A DNA stretch of 64,000 bases, from the NCBI RefSeq assembly GCF_041227145.1, contig NZ_JBGFSP010000003.1, forward strand, positions 1,178,001 through 1,242,000. The letters are read 5' to 3'. Shown here piece after piece: positions 9,496 to 18,336 of this stretch (the first letter of the stretch is position 1; every line of letters begins with the position of its first letter). A program made the position numbers and the translations under genes. The notes beneath the pieces are model-generated. The model was not told the origin of the DNA and ran no database searches. It was given only the letters and a program-made list of their open reading frames with translations. This DNA is from Bacteroides sp. AN502(2024) (GTDB taxonomy: Bacteria; Bacteroidota; Bacteroidia; Bacteroidales; Bacteroidaceae).

Positions 9496-9729
9496 ATGAA
9501 AGAAGAAGATTATAGCAAGACAATAGAAGTATTCTCCGGATCCCCTTGGGAAGCCGAGATCATTAAAGGGTTATTAGAAAGCAACAATATCCGATGTGTA
9601 ATCAAAGATGGAATAATGGGGACATTGGCACCTTATATCGCTCCTTCCGTATCCGTCCTTGTGATAGAGGAAGAATACGAAGCAGCCATCAAGCTTATCA
9701 AAAGCCGGGATGAGAAAGGTCACGATTGA
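9496..9729 (+). CDS. DUF2007-type small protein
   Basis: A 77-residue soluble protein with IEVFSGSPWEAEIIKGLLESNNI and a C-terminal VSVLVIEEEYEAAIKLI, the pattern of DUF2007 proteins (sometimes called putative signal-transducing proteins, with a ferredoxin-like fold). No catalytic residues are recognisable and no function can be given. It has its own promoter. Its last bases meet a decayed aminotransferase gene on the opposite strand. Confidence 0.8.
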   Translation: MKEEDYSKTIEVFSGSPWEAEIIKGLLESNNIRCVIKDGIMGTLAPYIAPSVSVLVIEEEYEAAIKLIKSRDEKGHD

Positions 9730-10097
9730 TATGACCCGACCCTTCTTTGATATTCTCCAATGAGTTTGCATAGGAGAAGCGTATATATCCTTCCTCCCGT
9801 ACCACAGTCCACCCCGGGAGTAATGTCGACATGTGCATGTTCGAGTACATCGAGCGCAAAGTGATAAGAGTCGGTGGTAAATTTGCGTGCGTTGGCAAAA
9901 ATGTAAAATGTTCCTTGAGGTTCCTTTAATATCAAACCCCATTTTCCAAAGACAGATAATCATGTACCGGTGACGCTCATAAACAGCCTTTGCTACTTCC
10001 CTCACACCAAACTGCACATCAAAATCGGGTTCACCAACCTCCAAATAAGCAATATCAACACCTTGTTTCTATAGTTCGTTTGCTCTCTCCAATACAT
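9720..10097 (-). pseudogene. Remnant of a PLP-dependent class I/II aminotransferase
   Basis: Reading the minus strand from the ATG at 10097 gives MNVLERANEL, then an in-frame TAG, then KQGVDIAYLEVGEPDFDV, the N-terminus of an aspartate-aminotransferase-like enzyme. After about 45 residues it jumps to C-terminal family sequence (YMIICLWKMGFDI, then LKEPQGTFYIFANARK in another frame, then TTDSYHFALDVLEHAHVDIT and GYIRFSYANSLENIKEG in further frames). The whole middle, including the PLP-lysine region, is missing. It is therefore a dead gene with one large internal deletion, a nonsense codon and several frameshifts. Exact limits are approximate. Confidence 0.8.
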
Positions 10098-10225
10098 TCA
10101 TTATGATGAAGGAAGTTATCTGTTCCACTCATAGATTTGTATGTTTCATTGTTTATCTTTTTTCTATCCAGCTGCAAAGATGATTCTTTTTAGCCTGTCT
10201 TTGGTAGCATATCGGCAAAAAGATT

Positions 10226-10233
10226 TATATTTG
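10226..10233 (+). promoter_or_regulatory. -7 promoter element for proB
   Basis: TATATTTG fits TAnnTTTG; a TTTG at 10200-10203 lies 22 bp upstream and could be the -33 box. The ATG of proB is at 10256. Confidence 0.6.
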
Positions 10234-10255
10234 TGCTTTCAAATCGTTAGTAAGG

Positions 10256-11338
10256 ATGAAACAGGAATTTACACGAATCGCAGTAAAAGTAGGAAGCAAT
10301 GTATTGACACGCCGTGATGGAACGCTGGACGTTACCCGTATGTCGGCACTTGTCGACCAGATAGCGGAATTACATAAGTCCGGGGTGGAAATTATTCTGA
10401 TTTCTTCGGGAGCTGTTGCTTCGGGACGCAGTGAAATGCATCCGCTGAAAAAACTCGATAGTGTAGATCAACGCCAGTTATTTTCTGCTGTAGGTCAAGC
10501 CAAACTACTCAACCGTTACTACGAACTTTTCCGAGAACACAATATCCCTGTCGGTCAGGTACTGACAACGAAAGAAAGTTTTGGCACTCGTCGCCATTAT
10601 CTGAATCAGAAGAATTGCATGACGATAATGCTTGAAAACAATGTCATTCCTATTGTCAACGAAAACGATACGATTTCCGTCAGCGAGCTGATGTTCACCG
10701 ATAATGATGAATTGTCCGGACTCATCGCTTCCATGATGGATACACAAGCACTCATTATCCTAAGTAATATCGACGGAATTTACAATGGTTCTCCCTCCGA
10801 TCCAAATTCTTCTGTTATCCGGGAGATCGGTCACGGAAAAGACTTATCCAACTATATTCAGACAACTAAATCCAGTTTTGGGCGGGGGGGAATGTTGACG
10901 AAAACCAATATTGCCCGCAAAGTTGCTGATGAAGGTATTACAGTGATTATTGCCAACGGAAAACGGAATAATATCCTGGTAGATCTGTTACAGTATCCTG
11001 AAAAGACTCTTTGTACACGTTTTATACCGTCAGACGAACCCGTGTCCAGTATCAAAAAATGGATTGCCCATAGCGAAGGTTTTGCCAAAGGGAAAATTCA
11101 CATCAATGAATGCGCTACAGAAGTTCTAAACTCTGAAAAAGCTGCCAGCATCCTTCCGATCGGAATCACTCATATTGAAGGTGAATTTGAGAAAGATGAC
11201 ATTGTGCGTATCATTGATTTTCAAGGAAACCAGGTCGGTGTTGGGAAAGCGAACTGCAACTCCAAACAGGCACAAGAAGTGATTGGCAAGCATGGAAAGA
11301 AACCAGTAGTACACTATGACTATCTATACATTGAATAA
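10256..11338 (+). CDS. proB: Glutamate 5-kinase ProB
   Basis: A 360-residue enzyme for the first step of proline synthesis, ATP-dependent phosphorylation of glutamate. The amino-acid kinase domain (about 1-255) shows VKVGSNVLTRRDGTLD, LISSGAVASGR, NENDTIS and GRGGMLTKTNIARK. A C-terminal PUA domain (about 270-360) is present, so this is the long, feedback-sensitive architecture. It is followed by proA after a 304-bp gap and then argF', which puts proline and arginine genes side by side. Confidence 0.96.
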   Translation: MKQEFTRIAVKVGSNVLTRRDGTLDVTRMSALVDQIAELHKSGVEIILISSGAVASGRSEMHPLKKLDSVDQRQLFSAVGQAKLLNRYYELFREHNIPVGQVLTTKESFGTRRHYLNQKNCMTIMLENNVIPIVNENDTISVSELMFTDNDELSGLIASMMDTQALIILSNIDGIYNGSPSDPNSSVIREIGHGKDLSNYIQTTKSSFGRGGMLTKTNIARKVADEGITVIIANGKRNNILVDLLQYPEKTLCTRFIPSDEPVSSIKKWIAHSEGFAKGKIHINECATEVLNSEKAASILPIGITHIEGEFEKDDIVRIIDFQGNQVGVGKANCNSKQAQEVIGKHGKKPVVHYDYLYIE

Positions 11339-11642
11339 TCATCAATAGGGATATTGCTTCTTAAAATTGCTTCATTTCAGTTTTATTTTAACAATTAAAT
11401 ATACCAACTTTGCATTTAGACTTTACATAAACCTTTATGCAACCTTTTGAGAGATCTGTCTTGTTTGCAAGGTTCGTTGACCGAGTTAATAATTAATTAT
11501 ATACAGGGTTGACAGTTTCTGTCTTAAAAGAAAGTACTATAAATAACTATCCAACATTTATTTTGTTTTTCAACAGATTTTATTCACATCATTCACTATA
11601 TTTGCATAGTTTATCTTTCCATTTAATGCAAAAAAGGAGCAA
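11339..11642. other. Gap between proB and proA
   Basis: This 304-bp AT-rich gap holds no convincing ORF. Its only clear feature is the proA -7 box near the end. The length is large for two genes of one pathway, so a leader or small RNA is possible, but no paired structure or leader peptide was recognised. Confidence 0.4.
11597..11604 (+). promoter_or_regulatory. -7 promoter element for proA
   Basis: TATATTTG fits TAnnTTTG and lies 38 bp upstream of the ATG, showing that proA has its own promoter. Confidence 0.6.
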
Positions 11643-12899
11643 ATGACTACAGATTTAAACGAAACCTTTGCTGCCGTACAGGCAGCAAGTCGGGAATTAG
11701 CCTTGCTGAGCGATGACACCATCAATCAGATTTTAAGCGCAGTGGCTGACGCAGCAGTTGCAGAAACGTCTTCCATTCTCGCCGAGAATGAAAAGGATCT
11801 CGCACGAATGGACAAAAATAATCCGAAGTACGACCGATTGAAGTTAACGGAAAAACGTTTGAAAGACATTGCAGCGGATACACGTAATGTAGCTACACTC
11901 CCCTCTCCTTTAGGTAAAGTACTGAAAGAAACTGTTCGTCCCAATGGAATAAAGCTGACTAAGGTCAGCGTTCCTTTTGGAGTGATAGGGATTATCTATG
12001 AAGCACGCCCTAATGTCAGCTTCGATGTATTCTCTCTTTGTCTGAAGAGTGGAAACGCTTGCCTTTTGAAAGGTGGAAGTGACGCAGACTGTTCTAACCG
12101 CGCTATTATCAGAGTGATTCATGAAGTACTGAAAAGATTCAATATCAATCCACATATTGTAGAACTGCTTCCGACCGACAGAGAGGCTACGGCAGCACTA
12201 CTAAATGCAGTAGACTATGTCGATCTGATTATCCCCAGAGGGAGTAGCAGGCTCATTAACTTTGTACGTGAGAATGCGAAGATTCCTATTATTGAAACAG
12301 GAGCTGGTATTTGCCATACTTACTTTGACGAGTTTGGAGATGCAAGTAAGGGGGCGGATATTATCCACAATGCCAAGACACGTAGGGTAAGTGTATGCAA
12401 TGCATTAGATTGTACCATCGTACATGAGAAAAGATTGACAGAGCTTCCTGTACTTTGCCAAAAGTTGAAAGACAGCAATGTAATTATTTATGCTGACCCA
12501 CAGGCTTATCAAGCATTAGAAGGACATTATCCTGCCGAACTCTTGCAGCATGCAAAGGCAGAAAGTTTCGGGACGGAATTCTTGGATTATAAAATGGCTG
12601 TCAAAACCGTAAAAAGCTTTGAAGACGCCTTGGGGCACATCCAGGAAAACAGTTCGAAGCATAGTGAATGTATCATCACGGAAAACAAGGAGCGTGCTGC
12701 ACTGTTTACAAAGATGGTTGATGCAGCTTGTGTATATGCAAATGTATCCACAGCTTTCACCGACGGTGCACAATTCGGCTTAGGAGCCGAAATAGGCATC
12801 AGCACGCAAAAACTGCATGCACGAGGGCCGATGGGATTGGAAGAAATCACTTCTTATAAATGGGTCATCGAAGGAGATGGGCAGACTAGAAGAAGTTAA
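11643..12899 (+). CDS. proA: Gamma-glutamyl phosphate reductase ProA
   Basis: A 418-residue aldehyde-dehydrogenase-fold enzyme that reduces gamma-glutamyl phosphate to glutamate semialdehyde with NADPH, the second step of proline synthesis. Family motifs are intact: [31 protein letters not shown], and the catalytic-cysteine region [18 protein letters not shown]. The C-terminal [18 protein letters not shown] is typical. The product of proB is its substrate. argF' follows after 48 bp and may be co-transcribed. Confidence 0.96.
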   Translation: MTTDLNETFAAVQAASRELALLSDDTINQILSAVADAAVAETSSILAENEKDLARMDKNNPKYDRLKLTEKRLKDIAADTRNVATLPSPLGKVLKETVRPNGIKLTKVSVPFGVIGIIYEARPNVSFDVFSLCLKSGNACLLKGGSDADCSNRAIIRVIHEVLKRFNINPHIVELLPTDREATAALLNAVDYVDLIIPRGSSRLINFVRENAKIPIIETGAGICHTYFDEFGDASKGADIIHNAKTRRVSVCNALDCTIVHEKRLTELPVLCQKLKDSNVIIYADPQAYQALEGHYPAELLQHAKAESFGTEFLDYKMAVKTVKSFEDALGHIQENSSKHSECIITENKERAALFTKMVDAACVYANVSTAFTDGAQFGLGAEIGISTQKLHARGPMGLEEITSYKWVIEGDGQTRRS

Positions 12900-12947
12900 G
12901 AGTTGAGAATTTAGAATAGGATATTGAAAATTCAAAAGATAAAAGAT

Positions 12948-13898
12948 ATGAAAAAATTTACTTGTGTACAAGACATTGGCGATTTAAAATCAGCCATCGA
13001 AGAATCGTTCATAATTAAGAAAGACCGTTTCAAATATGTAGAATTGGGAAGAAACAAGACATTGATGATGATCTTCTTCAACTCTAGCTTGCGTACCCGC
13101 CTCAGCACACAGAAAGCCGCGCTCAATCTGGGGATGAATGTAATGGTATTGGATATCAACCAAGGTGCTTGGAAACTGGAAACTGAACGGGGCGTTATCA
13201 TGGATGGTGACAAACCGGAACATTTATTAGAAGCCATCCCTGTGATGGGATGCTACTGCGATATAATTGGAGTACGTTCTTTTGCCCGTTTTGAGAATCG
13301 TGATTTCGATTATCAAGAGACCATTCTGAATCAATTTATCCAATATTCCGGACGTCCGGTATTCTCTATGGAAGCTGCCACTCGCCATCCGTTACAGAGT
13401 TTTGCCGACTTGATCACTATCGAAGAATATAAGAAAACAGCACGTCCTAAAGTAGTTATGACATGGGCTCCACATCCACGTCCATTGCCTCAGGCTGTTC
13501 CTAATTCCTTTGCCGAATGGATGAATGCAACGGATTACGAATTTGTCATCACTCATCCCGAAGGTTATGAGCTTGATCCACAATTCGTAGGTAACGCAAA
13601 AATAGAATATGACCAGATGAAAGCTTTTGAAGGAGCCGACTTCATATATGCCAAAAACTGGGCTGCTTATTCTGGCGACAACTATGGACAGATACTGAGC
13701 AAAGATCGTGATTGGACTGTCAGCGACCGTCAAATGGCCGTAACCAACCATGCTTATTTCATGCACTGCCTGCCTGTTCGCAGAAATATGATTGTAACAG
13801 ATGATGTCATTGAAAGTCCTCAATCTATTGTGATTCCTGAAGCTGCCAACCGTGAAATCTCGGCAACTGTCGTCCTGAAAAGACTATTGGAAGCCTGA
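12948..13898 (+). CDS. argF': N-succinylornithine carbamoyltransferase ArgF'
   Basis: A 316-residue transcarbamylase of arginine synthesis. The carbamoyl-phosphate loop FNSSLRTRLSTQ, the proline-rich MTWAPHPRPLPQAVPNSF and the HCLPVRRN motif are present. Counted from MKKFTCVQ, residue 90 is proline (GDKPEHLLEA), the position known from B. fragilis work to select N-succinylornithine over N-acetylornithine, where Xanthomonas has glutamate. The match of numbering supports the start at 12948; the frame is open further upstream but only with a TTG. Substrate assignment is inference from that residue. Confidence 0.93.
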   Translation: MKKFTCVQDIGDLKSAIEESFIIKKDRFKYVELGRNKTLMMIFFNSSLRTRLSTQKAALNLGMNVMVLDINQGAWKLETERGVIMDGDKPEHLLEAIPVMGCYCDIIGVRSFARFENRDFDYQETILNQFIQYSGRPVFSMEAATRHPLQSFADLITIEEYKKTARPKVVMTWAPHPRPLPQAVPNSFAEWMNATDYEFVITHPEGYELDPQFVGNAKIEYDQMKAFEGADFIYAKNWAAYSGDNYGQILSKDRDWTVSDRQMAVTNHAYFMHCLPVRRNMIVTDDVIESPQSIVIPEAANREISATVVLKRLLEA

Positions 13899-13911
13899 AA
13901 CAACCCTTAAA

Positions 13912-14009
13912 ATGAGGATGTCGTAACTTTCATCAATAAAAATCACCCTCGCTACGGGCCGTTGTAACAAGGGTTATTCGATCAAAGAGGAGTTATGACA
14001 CCTCATTTT
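13912..14009. repeat. Long interrupted inverted repeat between argF' and the rhodanese gene
   Basis: TGAGGATGTCGTAACT (13914-13929) pairs with AGTTATGACACCTCA (13991-14005), leaving about 60 bp between. A-rich sequence before and a T run after the arms would make a bidirectional terminator-like structure for two converging genes. The far arm overlaps the last codon of the rhodanese gene. Confidence 0.5.
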
Positions 14010-14395
14010 TCTATATCTTTACCTGCTTCCTTCCAGGAATTAAATCCTTTATCAAGCTCAAAGACTTTATATCCCTTTTTGCTCAAAATTGCCGCAGCCT
14101 TCTTGCTTCGTTTACCACTACGGCAATATACAGCTACCGGTTTATCTTTTCGCAACAATGAATCAACCATTAAAGCAAAAGAGTCATCCATCACATTGAT
14201 GTTGATTGTCTTCGTGATATGCCCCTCCGAATATTCCGCAAGCGTACGAACATCCAAACGTTGCATATCCTCATTCTGAAGAAGAGCATCAAACTCCTCT
14301 ACATTCATTGATTGAAAATCACCTTTCTGCTGACAAGAGAAAAGGGAAGAGAGAAATAAAAATATTCCCACGATTAATTGATTCAATTTAAACAT
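14003..14395 (-). CDS. Rhodanese-domain lipoprotein
   Basis: A 130-residue protein with a leader MFKLNQLIVGIFLFLSSLFSC (lipobox Cys at 21) followed by one rhodanese domain. The active-site loop VYCRSGKRSKKAA has the catalytic cysteine, and DVRTLAEYSEGHI is the other family hallmark. It is probably anchored in the cell envelope, where such single-domain rhodaneses handle sulfur transfer or thiol redox; the substrate is unknown. It is the last gene of the six-gene minus-strand operon, 16 bp after the NigD-like gene. Confidence 0.88.
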   Translation of the reverse strand: MFKLNQLIVGIFLFLSSLFSCQQKGDFQSMNVEEFDALLQNEDMQRLDVRTLAEYSEGHITKTININVMDDSFALMVDSLLRKDKPVAVYCRSGKRSKKAAAILSKKGYKVFELDKGFNSWKEAGKDIEK

Positions 14396-14411
14396 ATATA
14401 CATTCCATTAT

Positions 14412-15113
14412 TCAATTCTGCCCCGGAGTATAGTCAAACCCGGGATCACAGTACTTATCTGATTCGATTGCAGAGCCCTCCTTATCATACGCATAATATT
14501 TAAATTTAATCTTTATCGTCTGACCCGGATTCTCCTCATCTCTATATTGAGCCAAAGGAACAGAAATGTAAGCACGCCGATTATAATATTCTCCATCACT
14601 GTTCGCATCATGATATAACAACATATTTACAATGCCATTTGTTTTAAGTTCGGACACATCTTCCACTATACCGAAAACATGTCCCTTAGCCGTACTGACC
14701 TTGAGATTCAAAATCATATTCAGATAATCCCTCCCAAGCCAAATACTGACCACCTCTACCGGGTCTAGCTTTATACCATCCTTGTAAACCGGATCATCTT
14801 CCGGCTTAGGCACTGGCGTTATGAGCGATTGCAAAGAATATATGGTAGCAGCGTTCCCACCGGAAAGCACCTCATAATTACTCATTACACGTTTGGAAGT
14901 ATTTGGAGAGATAATAGAGCCCGTACGGTCTTCCGAAACAGCCAAGACTTCTCCCTTATCAGGAATAAGCGTTTGTATGCGACCGTCTTCTCCCGCCTCA
15001 ACAGTCACAAATTCCAGTTTCACCGGAGGATAATAATAGTCATCATCTCCACAGGCAGCCATCAGGAAAAGCCATATCCACAACCAAACAATATGTAACA
15101 TTCTTCTTATCAT
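14412..15113 (-). CDS. NigD-like lipoprotein
   Basis: The ATG at 15113 gives 233 residues, with hydrophobic leader MLHIVWLWIWLFLMAAC and an acidic Asp-rich start to the mature protein (GDDDYYYPP). The beta-rich body resembles the NigD-like family common in Bacteroides, of unknown function. A longer frame to 15119 would need a TTG start; the ATG at 15113 makes an ATGA overlap with the stop of the acyltransferase gene, which argues for it. Envelope location is predicted from the leader. Confidence 0.75.
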   Translation of the reverse strand: MIRRMLHIVWLWIWLFLMAACGDDDYYYPPVKLEFVTVEAGEDGRIQTLIPDKGEVLAVSEDRTGSIISPNTSKRVMSNYEVLSGGNAATIYSLQSLITPVPKPEDDPVYKDGIKLDPVEVVSIWLGRDYLNMILNLKVSTAKGHVFGIVEDVSELKTNGIVNMLLYHDANSDGEYYNRRAYISVPLAQYRDEENPGQTIKIKFKYYAYDKEGSAIESDKYCDPGFDYTPGQN

Positions 15114-16261
15114 CGGCAAGCTGCTAAATAATTAATTAACGGATTGGAATACATCAATAACAACTTCTCACGCAAAAAGTCTTCATCCTTATTCGGAATC
15201 TTGATCTTTGCCAATTGTTGTTCAATATAGTTCATAAACTGCAACTTCTCTTCTTCCGTGTAATTGGACACGAATTCCGTTGTGCCATTCAGCCAATCAT
15301 ACGCCACATAATTTCCCGGATATATCCGGTAATTACGATGGATGCGGCGATCAAGACAGGCAGAAATACGGGCAAACAAGTCCGGCTTCGACAAGGAACG
15401 GTCCAAGCCTTGCAAGTCATCATTCAGACAAGGAGCTACCTGAAAATGTACTCTGCCCTTATATCCGAAAAGTCCGGTCTGCATATTGATCAAATCGTCC
15501 TGCGTCGTCTTTTTATATCCTTCAATGTCTCTCTTCAGCTGAAACTCTTGCGCTTTCAAAAAATCACACGGATCATATTCGTATGAGATGGCAAGTGGAG
15601 CAATATTCATTTCTATCAGACGGTCTATCAGTTCACCTTCACCTCCCATTGCCAACATTTTCAGTACGCTGTCTTGCGTACGGTCATTCGAATCTTTGGC
15701 ACGTCCTTCACGCTGCGCAATCCAAATGGACTGTTTCTTCTCTGAAATGGTATAATGCATATAGCGGGACATACGCGCTGAAGATTCCAACATCTGACGC
15801 ATGGTCAATGCCCGCTGCACAATAAATGATTTATTGACACGCACCAGTTTCTTAATCCAAGGATAAATAAGCAAATTGTCTCCAATCGCTATTTCTACCG
15901 TATCCATACCATGGTCAATCAACAAAATAGAGAGAAAACCCGAATCGAGGATAATATCTCTATGATTCGATATATACGTATAAGCTTTGCTTTTGTCCGG
16001 TATGGCGGTATGATCCAGTGTCAGTCCGGCAGTATGATCTGCCGCTATCTTCCACAAAATGTCATAGCAAAATGCCTCCTGAAAATCAAGTTTAGTCTTA
16101 CAGGCACGCATTTTCTGCGCCAGAAGTTCAAATGGAACGTTCGGTATGACACCGATAACAGCTTTCTGAAAAGCCGGATCGGCAATCAACTCCTCAAAGA
16201 TTTGAGGAAGTTCCTCATCATTGTAAGGACGAATTTCATTAAACTCTGTCAGATCCATCAT
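15110..16261 (-). CDS. Putative glycerolipid acyltransferase (PlsC-like)
   Basis: A 383-residue protein with the segment YISNHRDIILDSGFLSILL, which resembles the acyltransferase active-site region (the family motif is HX4D; the spacing here is H-x5-D), and a later GEGELIDRLIEMNIAPLAISYEYDPCDFL that fits the acyl-acceptor region. Similar Bacteroides proteins are annotated as 1-acylglycerol-3-phosphate or glycerol acyltransferases. A membrane-associated role in phospholipid or envelope lipid acylation is inferred. It starts four bases after ddl and overlaps the next gene. Confidence 0.7.
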   Translation of the reverse strand: MMDLTEFNEIRPYNDEELPQIFEELIADPAFQKAVIGVIPNVPFELLAQKMRACKTKLDFQEAFCYDILWKIAADHTAGLTLDHTAIPDKSKAYTYISNHRDIILDSGFLSILLIDHGMDTVEIAIGDNLLIYPWIKKLVRVNKSFIVQRALTMRQMLESSARMSRYMHYTISEKKQSIWIAQREGRAKDSNDRTQDSVLKMLAMGGEGELIDRLIEMNIAPLAISYEYDPCDFLKAQEFQLKRDIEGYKKTTQDDLINMQTGLFGYKGRVHFQVAPCLNDDLQGLDRSLSKPDLFARISACLDRRIHRNYRIYPGNYVAYDWLNGTTEFVSNYTEEEKLQFMNYIEQQLAKIKIPNKDEDFLREKLLLMYSNPLINYLAACR

Positions 16262-16265
16262 GTGA

Positions 16266-17240
16266 TTAAAATTTGTTTTCGATAATATCAGTCATCACAT
16301 CCTTTATATCCAGTCCGGCAGCACGCACTTGCTGAGGAATAAAACTGGTAGCAGTCATTCCCGGAGTAGTGTTCACTTCGAGAAGATTTAGTTTTTCACC
16401 GGCAGTCACAATGTAATCTACACGGATAATGCCGGAACAACCTAATATATCATAGATAGCTGAAGTCAGCATCTGTACGCGTTTGGTCAATTCATCCGAA
16501 ATACGTGCAGGAGTGATTTCATCTACCTGTCCATTATATTTAGCATCATAATCAAAGAACTCATTGTGAGTCACTACTTCCGTAGGCGGAAAGATAACCG
16601 TCTTATCTTTTGTCTTATAACAGCCGCAAGTCAGTTCCGTTCCGTCCATAAACGCTTCCACAATCACCTCCTCCGCTTCCCCGAAAGCTTTCACAATGGC
16701 CGGTTGTATCTGTTCCTTTGTTTTCACTTTCGTAACCCCGAAACTCGAACCTCCCAAACTAGGCTTGATAAAACAAGGCAGCCCAATCTTTTCCACTACC
16801 TCCTCATCAGAAACCGATTGTCCCTGACGCAGCAGCAATGATTCGGCAATGCGTACGCCAAAAGCTTTCAGATACTGGTTACATGCAAATTTATCATAGG
16901 TAATAGCGGCAGCCAATACCCCACAACAAGAATACGGAATACGCATCATGTCGAAATAGCCTTGCAGGCGACCATCCTCACCCGGTGTACCATGAATGGT
17001 GATATAAGCAAAATCGAACACTACCTTCTCCGTCCCGTTCGTAAAGCTAAAATCATTTCTGTCCACCGGAACTCTGTTTCCGTCCGGCAATTGTACTTCC
17101 CAGCGGCGACCTTCCATCTCCACAATGTACAAATTATACTTTTCCTTATCAATAAAGGAATAAATACCCTGTGCACTACGCAGGGAAACTACAATTTCAG
17201 AGGTATCTCCTCCTGCTACGATAGCAATGTTGCGTTTCAT
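16266..17240 (-). CDS. ddl: D-alanine-D-alanine ligase
   Basis: A 324-residue ATP-grasp enzyme that joins two D-alanines for peptidoglycan precursors. Visible motifs include IVAGGDTSEIVVSLRSA at the N-terminus, FIKPSLGGSSFGVTKV (ATP-grasp), VEAFMDGTELTCGCY and the C-terminal LLEVNTTPGMTATSFIPQQ metal-binding segment. It overlaps the preceding RluD-like gene by ATGA and is cytoplasmic. Length and motifs are normal. Confidence 0.95.
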   Translation of the reverse strand: MKRNIAIVAGGDTSEIVVSLRSAQGIYSFIDKEKYNLYIVEMEGRRWEVQLPDGNRVPVDRNDFSFTNGTEKVVFDFAYITIHGTPGEDGRLQGYFDMMRIPYSCCGVLAAAITYDKFACNQYLKAFGVRIAESLLLRQGQSVSDEEVVEKIGLPCFIKPSLGGSSFGVTKVKTKEQIQPAIVKAFGEAEEVIVEAFMDGTELTCGCYKTKDKTVIFPPTEVVTHNEFFDYDAKYNGQVDEITPARISDELTKRVQMLTSAIYDILGCSGIIRVDYIVTAGEKLNLLEVNTTPGMTATSFIPQQVRAAGLDIKDVMTDIIENKF

Positions 17241-18310
17241 TCTAATTCTCTATTACTTATATAGCCTCTCCACTTCTCGATAAGCCGGGTCATGTCATCC
17301 GGAAGTTCAGAAGTGAAATACATCTCTTCACCTGTAACGGGATGTACAAACCCCAACGTCATAGCATGCAAAGCCTGCCGGGGACAAGTGTCAAAGCAAT
17401 TATTTACAAACTGTTTGTATTTACTAAAATGGGTTCCTTTCAATATCTCATGACCGCCATATCGTTCGTCATTGAACAGCACATGACCGATATGTTTCAT
17501 GTGGACACGAATCTGATGAGTACGCCCTGTCTCAAGTATACACTCCACAAGGGTTACGTATCCGAGTCTTTCCAGTACGCGATAGTGTGTAACCGCATAT
17601 TTCCCCACTGTCGGATCGGACATCACCGCCATCTGCATCCGATCTTTCGGATTACGGGCAATATTTCCGATAATCGTTCCCTCATCCTGTTCCACAATGC
17701 CCCACACCAAAGCACGGTATTTACGTTTGGTAGTCTTATTGAAGAATTGAATTCCCAGATTTGTTTTAGCATCCGGTGTCTTGGCAATCACCAGTAAGCC
17801 CGAAGTATCCTTATCAATGCGATGAACAAGTCCCACGTGCGGGTCATTGGCATCATACTCCGGTATATCCTTCATGTGCCAAGCCAGCGCATTGACCAAT
17901 GTACCGTGATAGTTTCCGTGTCCCGGATGCACGACTAGTCCCGCCGGTTTATTCACAACTATCAGATAAGGGTCTTCATAGACAATAGTAAGGGGAATGT
18001 CTTCAGGAATAATTTCATTTTCATACCGGGGACGATCCATCATCACCGTAATGACGTCCAGCGGTTTCACTTTATAGCTACTCTTCACCGGTTTACCATT
18101 GGCCATAACGAACCCCTCTTCTGCAGCCTTCTGAATGCGGTTGCGCGAAGCATTGACAATACGTTCGAACAGATATTTGTCGACTCTGACCATCGCCTGC
18201 CCCTTGTCTACAACCACGCGAAAGTGTTCGTAAAGCTGGGATTCGTCACCGACAGGTTCTATATCATCCAAATCATTTTCCAGTACATCCGGAAGTTCTT
18301 CCTCTATCAT
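17237..18310 (-). CDS. RluD-type 23S rRNA pseudouridine synthase
   Basis: A 357-residue RluA/RluD-family enzyme. An S4 RNA-binding domain lies at about 30-90 (RVDKYLFERIVNASRNRIQKA) and the catalytic domain follows with GLVHRIDKDTSGLLVIAKT, whose aspartate in HRIDKDTSG is the catalytic residue, and TGRTHQIRVHMKHIGH. It isomerises uridine in 23S rRNA (RluD sites in helix 69) or another structured RNA; which uridines are targeted cannot be read from sequence. Second gene of the six-gene operon. Confidence 0.9.
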   Translation of the reverse strand: MIEEELPDVLENDLDDIEPVGDESQLYEHFRVVVDKGQAMVRVDKYLFERIVNASRNRIQKAAEEGFVMANGKPVKSSYKVKPLDVITVMMDRPRYENEIIPEDIPLTIVYEDPYLIVVNKPAGLVVHPGHGNYHGTLVNALAWHMKDIPEYDANDPHVGLVHRIDKDTSGLLVIAKTPDAKTNLGIQFFNKTTKRKYRALVWGIVEQDEGTIIGNIARNPKDRMQMAVMSDPTVGKYAVTHYRVLERLGYVTLVECILETGRTHQIRVHMKHIGHVLFNDERYGGHEILKGTHFSKYKQFVNNCFDTCPRQALHAMTLGFVHPVTGEEMYFTSELPDDMTRLIEKWRGYISNRELE

Positions 18311-18336
18311 TCGAGTCCGTTTCTGTTATTTATCCA

